This document shows positions 16,024-24,438 of a DNA stretch of 64,000 nucleotides, piece after piece. Origin of the DNA: Curtobacterium guangdongense (GTDB lineage Bacteria; Actinomycetota; Actinomycetes; Actinomycetales; Microbacteriaceae); NCBI RefSeq assembly GCF_049341845.1, contig NZ_JBMPIT010000001.1:1-64000 (forward strand), written 5' to 3'. Numbering within the stretch: the stretch's first letter is position 1; the number at the start of each line of letters is the position of its first letter. Made by a program: the position numbers and the translations under genes. The notes under the pieces were generated by a model. It was not told where the DNA came from and made no database searches. It worked only from the letters and a program-made list of their open reading frames with translations.

Positions 16024-16949
16024 CCGCGATCGAGAACCCCACGGCCGCCGCGGCCGTCGCCGGCGAGCCCCGCGGGTCGGTCAACCCGAGCCGGCCCGTC
16101 CCGAAGCACCGCAAGCTCACGTGGCCCCGCATCGCCGAGGCCATCGCGAAGCACGCCGTCCTCATCGTCCTCAGCGTCGTGTTCCTGATGCCGCTGATCT
16201 GGATGGTCACCGGGTCGTTCAAGACCCAGGCGGACATCGGCGCGTTCCCGGTGAAGTGGTTCCCGGACACCATCACGACGGGCAACTACACGTACGGGCT
16301 GCAGGCGTTCCCGCTGCTGCAGTACTTCTGGAACACCCTCGTGATCTGCGTGCCGTCGATGATCGGCGCCGCGCTGTCGAGCGCGATGGTCGGCTACGGC
16401 GTCTCCCGCATCCGGTGGCCGTGGCGGAACGGGATCTTCACGATCCTCATCGCGACGATGATGGTGCCGTTCTACGTGACGATGGTCCCGCTGTTCGTGG
16501 CCTACCGCGACGTCGGCTGGACGGGCACGTACCTCCCGCTCATCGTGCCGACCTTCTTCGGCATCCCGTTCTTCATCTTCCTGATGCGGCAGTTCTTCCT
16601 CGGCATCCCGGACGCCCTCACCGACGCCGCGAGGATCGACGGTGCCGGCGAACTCCGCATCTTCGTGCAGGTGATCCTGCCGCTCTGCAAGCCGGCACTC
16701 GCCGCGGTGATGCTCTTCCAGTTCCTCGCCTCGTGGAGCGACCTGCTCGGGCCGCTGCTGTACCTCACGAAGTCGAGCCAGTACACGCTGTCGCTCGGCC
16801 TGACGTTCTTCCAGGGGGCGCAGGGCGACACCGCCACCGGCCCGCTGATGGCCGTCTCGACCATCATCCTCATCCCCATCGTGGTCCTGTTCTTCTTCGC
16901 CCAGAAGACCTTCATCCAAGGGATCACGATGTCCGGGATCAAGGACTGA
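16020..16949 (+). CDS. ABC sugar importer permease (MalG/UgpE type)
   Basis: A 309-aa permease with six helices and the EAA loop DAARIDGAGELRIF at about residues 200-213. An unusually long, proline-rich cytoplasmic N terminus (residues 1-45) precedes the first helix LIVLSVVFLMPLIWMV. Its ATG overlaps the previous stop (ATGA). The downstream rhamnosidase begins 13 bp later with a GAAAGGA site. It pairs with the preceding permease. Confidence 0.92.
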   Translation: MTAIENPTAAAAVAGEPRGSVNPSRPVPKHRKLTWPRIAEAIAKHAVLIVLSVVFLMPLIWMVTGSFKTQADIGAFPVKWFPDTITTGNYTYGLQAFPLLQYFWNTLVICVPSMIGAALSSAMVGYGVSRIRWPWRNGIFTILIATMMVPFYVTMVPLFVAYRDVGWTGTYLPLIVPTFFGIPFFIFLMRQFFLGIPDALTDAARIDGAGELRIFVQVILPLCKPALAAVMLFQFLASWSDLLGPLLYLTKSSQYTLSLGLTFFQGAQGDTATGPLMAVSTIILIPIVVLFFFAQKTFIQGITMSGIKD

Positions 16950-16962
16950 CGAAAGGACCACC

Positions 16963-19629
16963 ATGACCGACACGACGACCGCATCCGCCCGCCGCGTGGC
17001 TGGTCCGGCAACGGACGGGAGGCCCGGCTCGGCTCCCACGGGACCGCTCGCCCCGACCGGGCTCCGCGTCGAACACCTCCGAGACCCGCTCGAGATCGGC
17101 ACGGCAGAGCCGCGGCTCTCGTGGCACCTCCCCGAGGCCGGACCCGGATGGGAGCCAGGGCTCGCCGAGGTCGAACTCGTCGAACGCTCGGCCGGCACCG
17201 ACGCCGGCACGGTCGTGGAGGTGGACGCCTCCGGCGTCCTCGTCCCGTGGCCGTTCGCCCCGCTGGCGTCCCGCGAACGCGCCGTGTGGCGGGTCCGCAC
17301 CACGGCCGTCGACGGCTCCGTGACGGACTGGAGCGAGCCCCTGGAGGTCGAAGCGGGCCTCCTGTCCGACAGCGACTGGACCGCCTCGTTCGTCGCCGCT
17401 CCGTGGCGGGAGAACACCCGCGTCGACCAGGCGCCGCCGATCCTGCGGCGTGAGGTGACGCTGCGCGGCGACGTCGTCCGCGCCCGACTCGCGGTGGCGA
17501 GCCTCGGCCTCCACGAGGTCACGATCGACGGCATCCGCGTCGGCGACGCGGAGCTCGCACCGGGGTGGACCTCCTTCGGCCACCGGATCCGGTACCTGGT
17601 GCACGACGCGACCGAGCACCTGGCCGGCGGTCCGCGGACCGTCGCACTCGGCGCTCGTCTGGCGGACGGCTGGTACCGCGGCCGGATCACCTGGGACGAC
17701 CGCGTCCGCAACGTGTACGGCGACCGACTGGCGCTCATCGCCCAGCTCGAGGTCGAGTACGCCGACGGGTCCACGGAGACCTTTGGCACCGATGACTCCT
17801 GGCGCGCCGCGCGCGGTGGGATCCTGCTCTCCGGCCTCTACGACGGAGAGAAGTGGGACGGCAGGGTCGAACCCGACGGTTGGCAGGCCGTCGGGTTCGA
17901 CGACGCCGCGTGGGACGCGGTCGAGGTCCTCGACGCTCCCGCCGCGGCACTCGTCCCCTTCGACGGCCCCGTGGTGCGCGTGGTCGAGGAGATCGAACCG
18001 GTGTGGTCGCGCCGCTGGGACGCCGGGGCGATCCAGCTCGACTTCGGCCAGAACCTCCCCGGTCGGCTGAAGATCCGCAACCACCCGGTCGGACCGTTCG
18101 GCGTCACACTGCGGCACGCCGAGGTGATGCAGGACGACGAACTCGCGACCCGCCCGCTGCGCACCGCGAAGGCCACCGACGTGTTCTACTCGGGGCCGGG
18201 CGACGACGGCGAGGGATCGTGGGAGCCGCGCTTCACGGTGCACGGGTTCCGCTACGCCGAGGTCGAGGGATGGCCGGTGGAGTCGGTCGAGCCGGGTGAC
18301 ATCGTGGCCCAGGTCGTGCACACCGACATGCGGCGGACCGGCTGGTTCCGCTGCTCGGACCCGCGGCTCGAACAGCTGCACGAGAACGTCGTGTGGTCGA
18401 TGCGCGGGAACTTCGTCGACGTCCCGACGGACTGCCCGCAGCGTGACGAGCGACTCGGGTGGACCGGGGACCTGCAGGTGTTCACGCCGACGGCTGCCTT
18501 CCTCTACGACTGCGCCGGGGTCCTCCGGTCGTGGCTCCGTGACCTGGCGCTCGAGCAGCGTCCGGACGGTGGCGTGCCGTTCTTCGTGCCGACGCTCCCC
18601 GACTCCGACCCGGCCGGGCACCACGCGGCGGTCTGGGGCGACGCGGCGACCCTCACGCCGTGGGGGCTGTTCCAGGCGTTCGGCGACCGGGGGCTCCTCG
18701 AGGACCAGTGGGCATCGGCGAAGGCCTGGGTCGACGGCGTGCTCGCTTCCGGGGACGAGGACCTCGTCCGGGTCGACGGCTTCGAGTTCGGCGACTGGCT
18801 CGACCCGCTCGCGCCGCCGGAGGACGCGGCGGCAGCCAAGGCCGACAAGTACTGCCTGGCGACGGCCTACTCGTACCGGTCGACGTCGGTCCTCGCGGCG
18901 TGGGCCGCCGAGCTCGGGAACGCCTCCGATGCTGCGTCCTACGCGGCGACCGCGGCGCGGATCAAGGCGTCGTGGCAGGCGCGGTTCCTGACGCCGTCCG
19001 GCACCGTCATCGACGACTCGCAGGCGTCGTCGGCGATCGCGATCGTGTTCGGGCTCGTCGACGCGGACGGCCCCGTCGGGGCCCGGCTGTCGGAACTCGT
19101 GCGGTCGAACGGACACCGCATCGGCACCGGGTTCGCCGGGACGCCGGTGGTGTGTGACGCGCTGCTCCTCGCCGGGCACCTCGACGACGCGTACGCGATG
19201 CTCCTGCAGGACGAGTGCCCGTCGTGGCTCTACCCGCTCACGCAGGGCGCGACGACGATCTGGGAGCGCTGGGACTCGCTGCTGCCGGACGGACGGGTGA
19301 ACTCGGGCGGGATGACGTCGTTCAACCACTACGCGCTCGGGTCCGTCGCCGACTTCATGCACCGTGTCGTCGCCGGCATCGCCCCAGCGGCCCCGGGGTA
19401 CTCCGCGATCCGCTTCGCGCCGAGGCCCGGCGGCGGGCTGACGAGTGCCGGCGCGACGCTCGACACCCCGCGGGGGCAGGCCGCGATCGACTGGTCGGTG
19501 TCGGAGGGCACGCTGTCGGTCACCGTCACGGTGCCGGTCGGTGCGACGGCGGTGCTCGACCTCCCCGGTGCGGAGCCCGTCGAGCTCTCGCACGGCACGT
19601 GGGAGTCTGCGGTGCCGTTCGTCGCGTGA
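16963..19629 (+). CDS. Alpha-L-rhamnosidase, GH78 (second copy)
   Basis: An 888-aa GH78 enzyme. It contains the canonical acid loop DCPQRDERLGWTGD with likely general acid Glu496, and GATTIWERWD with likely base Glu768. The C-terminal HYALGSVADFMH stretch and beta-sandwich follow. No signal peptide is seen, so it should hydrolyse rhamnosides after import by the ABC system encoded immediately upstream in the same operon. Its C-terminal third closely resembles the truncated GH78 fragment at 24439-25050, while the copy at 7309 is more distant. A hairpin with a perfect 24-bp stem follows the gene. Confidence 0.93.
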   Translation: MTDTTTASARRVAGPATDGRPGSAPTGPLAPTGLRVEHLRDPLEIGTAEPRLSWHLPEAGPGWEPGLAEVELVERSAGTDAGTVVEVDASGVLVPWPFAPLASRERAVWRVRTTAVDGSVTDWSEPLEVEAGLLSDSDWTASFVAAPWRENTRVDQAPPILRREVTLRGDVVRARLAVASLGLHEVTIDGIRVGDAELAPGWTSFGHRIRYLVHDATEHLAGGPRTVALGARLADGWYRGRITWDDRVRNVYGDRLALIAQLEVEYADGSTETFGTDDSWRAARGGILLSGLYDGEKWDGRVEPDGWQAVGFDDAAWDAVEVLDAPAAALVPFDGPVVRVVEEIEPVWSRRWDAGAIQLDFGQNLPGRLKIRNHPVGPFGVTLRHAEVMQDDELATRPLRTAKATDVFYSGPGDDGEGSWEPRFTVHGFRYAEVEGWPVESVEPGDIVAQVVHTDMRRTGWFRCSDPRLEQLHENVVWSMRGNFVDVPTDCPQRDERLGWTGDLQVFTPTAAFLYDCAGVLRSWLRDLALEQRPDGGVPFFVPTLPDSDPAGHHAAVWGDAATLTPWGLFQAFGDRGLLEDQWASAKAWVDGVLASGDEDLVRVDGFEFGDWLDPLAPPEDAAAAKADKYCLATAYSYRSTSVLAAWAAELGNASDAASYAATAARIKASWQARFLTPSGTVIDDSQASSAIAIVFGLVDADGPVGARLSELVRSNGHRIGTGFAGTPVVCDALLLAGHLDDAYAMLLQDECPSWLYPLTQGATTIWERWDSLLPDGRVNSGGMTSFNHYALGSVADFMHRVVAGIAPAAPGYSAIRFAPRPGGGLTSAGATLDTPRGQAAIDWSVSEGTLSVTVTVPVGATAVLDLPGAEPVELSHGTWESAVPFVA

Positions 19630-19661
19630 CCGCCGCGGCGGTGCCGGTCGTGCGGTACATC

Positions 19662-19716
19662 CCGCGAAAGCGACAGTTCCCCGCGAGATCCGCGCGGGGA
19701 ACTGTCGCTTTCGCGG
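19662..19716. repeat. Intergenic hairpin, perfect 24-bp stem
   Basis: Positions 19662-19685 are the exact reverse complement of 19693-19716, with a 7-nt loop. The stem contains GCGAAAGCGACAGTTCCCC. It sits between convergent genes and may act as a bidirectional terminator, but no T-tract follows on either strand. A second, unrelated-sequence hairpin with the same stem length is at 48101. Confidence 0.85.
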
Positions 19717-19778
19717 TTCGGTCCGCCTGATCAGACGCGGATGTGTCGCTCTCGCGAGACAGCAGGCTCCCCCACGCC

Positions 19779-20210
19779 TCAGTCGGGCAGCACCGCGTCG
19801 GGGACGTCCCGCAGGAAGATCTCGATCGTCTTCGGGCCGACCCCGTGCAGCGCTCCGAGCCGCTCACGGAGCTCCGCACGAGACCCGGCGGTCTTCACGA
19901 GGTGCGACACCGAGCCCTCGTCGGCGTCGAGCGTGTGCATCGTCTCGTGCAGTGCGTCGGTCATCTGGTAGTCGAACCGTCCGTAGCCGCCCTCGTCGAG
20001 GACCTTGCGGAGCTGCTCCCGTCCGGCCCCGGCGAACTTCCCCGGGCTCGTGAACCCGTGGTCGATCAGCACGCGGTAGGTCTCCGCCGCCTGCTCCTGC
20101 CGGATCGGCCTGCCGAACAGCATGCTCGCGAGGAACCACCGGTACAGCTGCTGGGGCTTGCCGTCCGACAGGTCGATGCCGAGGTCGGAGGCGTGTGTCA
20201 CGTCGGCCAT
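19779..20210 (-). CDS. HhH-GPD-like small DNA-repair-type protein
   Basis: A 143-aa all-helical protein ending in a helix-hairpin-helix motif, LHGVGPKTIEIFLRDV, as in the HhH-GPD base-excision glycosylase superfamily. It lacks the C-terminal iron-sulphur cysteines of endonuclease III and is shorter, so it may be a compact glycosylase relative or a non-catalytic DNA binder. A -10-like TACGGT (complement 20218-20223) ends seven bases before the ATG at 20210, which favours this start over the GTG at 20219. It is convergent with the rhamnosidase operon and not obviously part of rhamnose metabolism. Confidence 0.72.
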   Translation of the reverse strand: MADVTHASDLGIDLSDGKPQQLYRWFLASMLFGRPIRQEQAAETYRVLIDHGFTSPGKFAGAGREQLRKVLDEGGYGRFDYQMTDALHETMHTLDADEGSVSHLVKTAGSRAELRERLGALHGVGPKTIEIFLRDVPDAVLPD

Positions 20211-20326
20211 GCCGGGCACCGTACCCGCCCGACACCACGCCCGGTCCAGGTCCGGGGGTTACCCCCACCCCGGATCCGGAGGACCGCCGGATCGTCCCGC
20301 CGACCGCGCGGAACGACGATGGATCC

Positions 20327-20815
20327 ATGAACACGTCACGCTCCGAACGATCCGCCGTCACCTCCGCCTTCGCCGTCGTCGGCATGGGACTCGTCGTCGC
20401 CACCCTGACCGGCTGCAGCATGATCGAGCAGTCACTCCCGCAGCAGCACCGCCACTACGACACCTACCGGGACGCCCCGTCGTCGGCGAACTCCGAGGAC
20501 CTGGCCTGGTTCATGCCGAAGTGGGTGCCGGAGGACGCCAAGGACATCGACGTGCGTCTGGACACGAGCAACCCCGGGTACGTCATCGCGTTCGACTCAG
20601 CGACCGGAGTCGACACGGCGGCGTGCGAGCCCGTCGACGGCACCCACGGCGGCCCGGCGATGACGGCGGACTTCCTGCCGGAGTCACTCCCCACGACCGA
20701 CCTGATCACGTGCGGCGACGGGCGGGTCACCGCCGAGATCGACGGCCGGTGGTACGGGTGGACGTCGAAGGAGCCGGTGTCGGCCGAGTCGAACGACACC
20801 CTGCGCAGCTCCTGA
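20327..20815 (+). CDS. Putative lipoprotein, unknown function
   Basis: A 162-aa protein with a signal sequence and lipobox (VVATLTGCSM, Cys near residue 28), so probably anchored to the outer face of the membrane. The mature region has two cysteines (AACEPVD, ITCGDG) and a DLAWFMPKWVPEDAKDI segment. No family was recognised. It is convergent with the rhamnose mutarotase gene, with six bases between the stops. Nothing ties it to rhamnose use. Confidence 0.78.
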   Translation: MNTSRSERSAVTSAFAVVGMGLVVATLTGCSMIEQSLPQQHRHYDTYRDAPSSANSEDLAWFMPKWVPEDAKDIDVRLDTSNPGYVIAFDSATGVDTAACEPVDGTHGGPAMTADFLPESLPTTDLITCGDGRVTAEIDGRWYGWTSKEPVSAESNDTLRSS

Positions 20816-20821
20816 CCGGAC

Positions 20822-21235
20822 CTACTCCCCCGTCGCGGCGAGCTGGTCCTCGAGGTTGAACACCTCCGGCAGGATCCGCGCCGTCTGGTCGGCCCGACCG
20901 GTGGCCCCGTCGAACAGGTCCTGCATGTGGGCCTCCCACGCGGACGCGACCTCGCTGGCCGCGAGGGCAGCGTCCGCATCGGCGACCGAGTCGGTCTCGT
21001 AGTAGCCGATCAGCAGCCCGTCGTCGTCGAGGAACAGGGAGTAGTTCCGTCGACCGGCTCCCGCGATGGCCCGGAGCATCGCCGGCCAGACCGCGGCGTG
21101 CCGCTCGCGGTACGCGTCCATGTGCTCCGCAGCCACCTGCAGTCGGAAGCAGACGCGCGTGACGCGATCCGAGCCTCCAGTCCGGTGCGGCTGCGCGGAC
21201 GGGAGGCCCGGTGCCGGTCCGGTGGGCCCGCTCAC
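20822..21235 (-). CDS. rhaM: L-rhamnose mutarotase
   Basis: A 137-aa protein whose last 105 residues match the RhaM family: RVCFRLQV start, HAAVWPAMLRAI, RRNYSLFLDDDGLLIGYYE. The enzyme interconverts alpha and beta rhamnopyranose, supplying the anomer used by the isomerase. The GTG start overlaps the stop of the MFS transporter gene (GTGA), giving about 30 extra N-terminal residues of low complexity. No other in-frame start is available near the conserved domain, so the extension may be real or the true start may be non-standard. Coupling with a transporter suggests mutarotation on entry. Confidence 0.9.
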   Translation of the reverse strand: MSGPTGPAPGLPSAQPHRTGGSDRVTRVCFRLQVAAEHMDAYRERHAAVWPAMLRAIAGAGRRNYSLFLDDDGLLIGYYETDSVADADAALAASEVASAWEAHMQDLFDGATGRADQTARILPEVFNLEDQLAATGE

Positions 21236-22605
21236 CTCGGTGTCCGCTCGCCTCGCGAGCCGCGGGCCGGTTCGCGCGCCGCTCGCGCCCGCTCCTCGTG
21301 CTCGTCGACCGTGCGGACGGTGCCGGTGACGCTCGTCACCGTGCCGTAGCGCTCGGCCTCGATCTCCTCGAGGGACTTCCCACGGGTCTCCGGTGCCCAG
21401 ATCGTCCCGACCAGGAACGAGACCGCGAGGAGCCCGATGATGAGCCCGCCGAGCGGACGGAGGCCGATGTCGGTGAGGAGCACGGGGAACCACATGCTGA
21501 GGAGCCCGACCGTGACGCGGGCGGCGAGGAACAGCACACCCTGGGCGCTCGCACGGTACCGGGTGGCGAAGAGCTCGCTCGTCCAGAGGCCGTAGAACGC
21601 CTGCGCGCCGATGCCGGACGAGATGCCCCAGCCGATCGCGAAGAACAGCAGCGTGCCGGTGTTCGCCGGGCCGTAGATGAGCACGGCCCAGACGACGATC
21701 GCCAGCGCGGCACCGATCGCGAACAGCAGACGCCGGCTGATCCGGTCGCCGTACCGCATGAACACGAAGTACGTCGTGAGCACGGTGCAGAACCACACGA
21801 GGACCTGCAGGGCGTCCTGCTCGATGACGCTCATCACCCCGGTCGCGGCGTAGATGCGCGGCTGGAAGATGCCGGCCTGTCCGGCGACGGTGTTCCACAT
21901 CGCGTAGACGCCGAACAGGAACAGCATCGCGACGAGGTTGACCTTCTTCGAGAACAACTGACCGACGCCGTGGAAGAAGCTCGTCGTGCCGGTGGCCGCG
22001 CGCTCGTCCTTCCAGATGGTCGACTCCGGCAGCCCTCGACGGAGCCACCACACCACCGCGGCGACGACGAACAGGTGCGCGAAGATGAGCCGGCTGCCGA
22101 GGAGTCCGAGCGGCGCAGCGGCGATCGCCAGCGCGAAGCCGACCATCGGGCCGATCGACCACGCGAGCTGCGCGGTGCCGACGTGTGCAGCACGCTTGCC
22201 GGCCGGTGCCTGTTCGGCGATGTAGGTCCAGCTGGCGGGGACACCGGCCCCGACGGCGATGCCGCACAGGACGAAGCCCGTCAGGAGCATGCCGTAGTTG
22301 CCGGCGAACACCGCGAGGAGGACCCCGAGCATGTACAGCAGCAGGTCGTACGTGTAGATGAACTTGCGGCCGTAGCGGTCGCAGAGCGGTCCGCCGATCG
22401 CGGCGCCGATGGCAGCGCCGAACGCGTTCGAGGAGAGACTCGCGAGGAGGCCCACGCCGAGGTCGCCGATGTGGAACTGGGCCTGCCAGAACGCCAGGCT
22501 CGTCGCGATCGCGATGATCGAGCCCGACTCGATGTAGTTCGACATGGCCACCGAGATGGTTGCCTTCCAGCCGGTCGTGTTGCTGGCTCCGATACGGACC
22601 GCCAT
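21232..22605 (-). CDS. MFS sugar porter, probable L-rhamnose importer
   Basis: A 457-aa major-facilitator protein of the sugar-porter type with twelve hydrophobic segments. It has the loop-2 motif GGPLCDRYGRKF, and the PETRGKSLEEIE motif after helix 12 marks the sugar-transporter subfamily. It is co-transcribed with rhamnose mutarotase and preceded by the rhamnose operator, so L-rhamnose/H+ symport is the likely role. The C-terminal tail of about 40 residues is charged and probably disordered. It offers a second uptake path besides the ABC importer at 13640. Confidence 0.88.
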   Translation of the reverse strand: MAVRIGASNTTGWKATISVAMSNYIESGSIIAIATSLAFWQAQFHIGDLGVGLLASLSSNAFGAAIGAAIGGPLCDRYGRKFIYTYDLLLYMLGVLLAVFAGNYGMLLTGFVLCGIAVGAGVPASWTYIAEQAPAGKRAAHVGTAQLAWSIGPMVGFALAIAAAPLGLLGSRLIFAHLFVVAAVVWWLRRGLPESTIWKDERAATGTTSFFHGVGQLFSKKVNLVAMLFLFGVYAMWNTVAGQAGIFQPRIYAATGVMSVIEQDALQVLVWFCTVLTTYFVFMRYGDRISRRLLFAIGAALAIVVWAVLIYGPANTGTLLFFAIGWGISSGIGAQAFYGLWTSELFATRYRASAQGVLFLAARVTVGLLSMWFPVLLTDIGLRPLGGLIIGLLAVSFLVGTIWAPETRGKSLEEIEAERYGTVTSVTGTVRTVDEHEERARAAREPARGSRGERTPR

Positions 22606-22633
22606 TGGTCCTCCGTTCGTGCGTGTTCGTCAG

Positions 22634-22689
22634 TGAATCGTTTCAACGGTGCTGCGGAGAAGATACGCCCGGTGGTCGGGGTCCTGCAA
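22634..22689 (-). promoter_or_regulatory. MFS-rhaM promoter with LacI-type operator
   Basis: On the minus strand, -35 TTGCAG (22689-22684), an 18-bp spacer and -10 TATCTT (22665-22660) are followed by operator TGAAACGATTCA (22645-22634). This places the operator about 8-19 bp past the expected start. It lies 28 bp before the ATG of the transporter. Confidence 0.82.
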
Positions 22690-22738
22690 GTGGGGCCCGT
22701 TCGCGCGCCGGGGACGTTTCGCGCGTAGGGGGTCGGAT

Positions 22739-22777
22739 CGCGCGTAGGAGGTCGTTCGTTCCGGCCTCCTACGCGCG
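22739..22777. repeat. Intergenic hairpin with 13-bp stem and neighbouring direct repeats
   Basis: CGCGCGTAGGAGG (22739-22751) pairs perfectly with 22765-22777 across a 13-nt loop. A further direct copy of CGCGCGTAGG begins near 22720. It lies in the 257-bp divergent region between the MFS and lacI-type genes, outside the operator. Function unknown. Confidence 0.6.
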
Positions 22778-22862
22778 TTCCGGCTTCCCATTGCGGGCGG
22801 GATGGGACGGTTCGCGCGCGCCGACGCCCCCTCCGACGTACAGAGGATGCCAGGATGACCGC

Positions 22863-23873
22863 ATGACGGTGAGCGTTCGGGAGGTCGCGGCTCTCGCGGG
22901 CGTGTCGCTCGGCACGGTCTCGAACGTGTTGAACCGACCCGAGAAGGTCGCCCCCTCGACGGTCGAGCGCGTGCAGAACGCCATCGCCGAGCTTGGGTTC
23001 GTGCGGAACGACTCCGCACGCCAGCTCCGTGCCGGTCGCAGTTCCACCGTGGGGCTCATCGTGCTGGACGGCGGGAACCCGTTCTTCACCGACGTCGCCC
23101 GCGGCGCAGAGGACGCTGCGATGTCCAAGGGTCTGGCGGTCCTCATCGGCAACTCCGACGAGTCGACCGACCGCGAGCGCACGTACGTCGACCTGTTCGA
23201 GGAGCGCCGCGTCGCGGGCCTGCTGATCTCCCCCGCCGGCGACGACCTCGATCGGCTGGTCAGACTGCGCGACCAGGGCACCGCCGTCGTGCTCGTGGAC
23301 CGTCGCGCCGACGACGAACACTTCGCATCCGTGTCCGTCGACGACGTGGCAGGCGGCCGGATCGCCGTCGAGCACCTCGTGGACATCGGCCGGCGGCGCA
23401 TCGCCTTCGTCGGCGGGCCGTTCGGCATCCGGCAGGTCGCCGATCGACACGCGGGAGCGCTCGGTGCCGCCACCGCCGCCGGCGCATCACTCGAGGTGCT
23501 GCGGACGTCGTCGCTGTCCGTGCTCGAGGGCAGGCGCATCGGCGAGGAGATCCAGCGTCGCCCGGCGGCCGACCGACCGGACGCGGTGTTCGCCGCGAAC
23601 GACCTCATCGCCGTCGGGCTCGAGCAGGCGTTCATCATGCGCGGGTCCGTGTCCGTCCCCGACGAGATCGCGATCGTCGGCTACGACGACATCGCGTTCG
23701 CCGAGGCCGCCGTCGTGCCGCTCACGAGTGTCCGGCAGCCGGCGCAGGACCTCGGCCGGCGGGCGATCGAACTCCTGGTGCACCAGGTCGAGCACGGCCA
23801 GGACGTCGAGCTCGAACGGGTCGAGTTCACCCCCGAGCTGGTCGTCCGCCAGTCCACCGTCCGCGTTCGGTGA
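22863..23873 (+). CDS. LacI-family regulator, probable rhamnose repressor
   Basis: A 336-aa regulator. The N-terminal HTH VREVAALAGVSLGTVSNVLN and hinge helix are followed by a periplasmic-binding-protein-like sensor domain (GLIVLDGGNPFFTDVARGAE; DAVFAANDLIAVGLEQ; IVGYDDIAFAEAAVVPLTSV). It is divergent from the MFS-rhaM operon and is the only intact LacI-family gene in the window. It is thus the best candidate for binding the four TGAAACGATTCA operators, with rhamnose or a derivative as inducer (inference). A -10-like CAGGAT ends six bases before the ATG, suggesting a leaderless mRNA. Confidence 0.9.
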   Translation: MTVSVREVAALAGVSLGTVSNVLNRPEKVAPSTVERVQNAIAELGFVRNDSARQLRAGRSSTVGLIVLDGGNPFFTDVARGAEDAAMSKGLAVLIGNSDESTDRERTYVDLFEERRVAGLLISPAGDDLDRLVRLRDQGTAVVLVDRRADDEHFASVSVDDVAGGRIAVEHLVDIGRRRIAFVGGPFGIRQVADRHAGALGAATAAGASLEVLRTSSLSVLEGRRIGEEIQRRPAADRPDAVFAANDLIAVGLEQAFIMRGSVSVPDEIAIVGYDDIAFAEAAVVPLTSVRQPAQDLGRRAIELLVHQVEHGQDVELERVEFTPELVVRQSTVRVR

Positions 23874-23898
23874 CGCATCGCCGGTCTACGATCGAGGG

Positions 23899-24438
23899 AT
23901 GGTGCAGCCCCCCTCGACGCGACGGGCCGCCGAGCGTGCACCACGTCGCGGCGCGGGCGGGTGTGTCGCTCGCGACGGTGTCGAACGTCCTGAACCACCC
24001 CGAACGCGTCCGAGCGGCAACAGCGGCCCGAGTGCACGCCGCCATCGCGGACCTCGGGTACACGCCGAACCGGAACGCCCGCGCACTCGCGTCCGGCACG
24101 AGCCGGTCGATCGGACTCGTCGTGTCGTCGCTGCAGAACTCCCTGTTCAGCGACATGCTCAACGGCGCCCAGCTGGCCTCCCGGGAACGGGAGTTCGCCC
24201 TGCTGATCGCCAGCAGCGAGAACGACCTCCGCGCGCAGGCCGACCACCTGGCCTTCCTCGAGAGCACCCGGGTCTCCGGCATCCTCCTCGCCACGATGGA
24301 GGAGTCCCGTGACCAGGTCGAGCTCACCCGACGGCACGGTCATCCGGTCGTCTACGTGAACTACGAACCGACCGAGGTCGACGCATGCTCGGTCGTGGTG
24401 GACAACGAGCGGGCCGGGTACATCGCGACGACGCACCT
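23899..24438 (+). pseudogene. LacI-family regulator relic, frameshifted and 3'-truncated
   Basis: Codons for a LacI-type HTH (VHHVAARAGVSLATVSNVLN) and about half of the sensor domain (SIGLVVSSLQNSLFSDMLNG, up to DNERAGYIATTHL) are present. Then the sequence switches at about 24439 to an out-of-frame GH78 gene end. A -10 box TACGAT six bases before the ATG at 23899 marks the ancestral start. From that ATG the frame is wrong: the C6 tract at 23908 appears to carry one extra C, since removing it joins ATG to the HTH frame. An in-frame GTG at 23936 could still start a truncated DNA-binding protein. It is probably a dead paralogue of the neighbouring repressor. Confidence 0.85.

Noticed and set aside
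23870..23898. GTG at 23870 (GTGA overlap with the intact lacI gene) as start of the second LacI
   Set aside because: A precise -10 box to ATG spacing at 23899 lies inside this stretch, and the intervening codons do not resemble a LacI N terminus. It remains possible but less likely.
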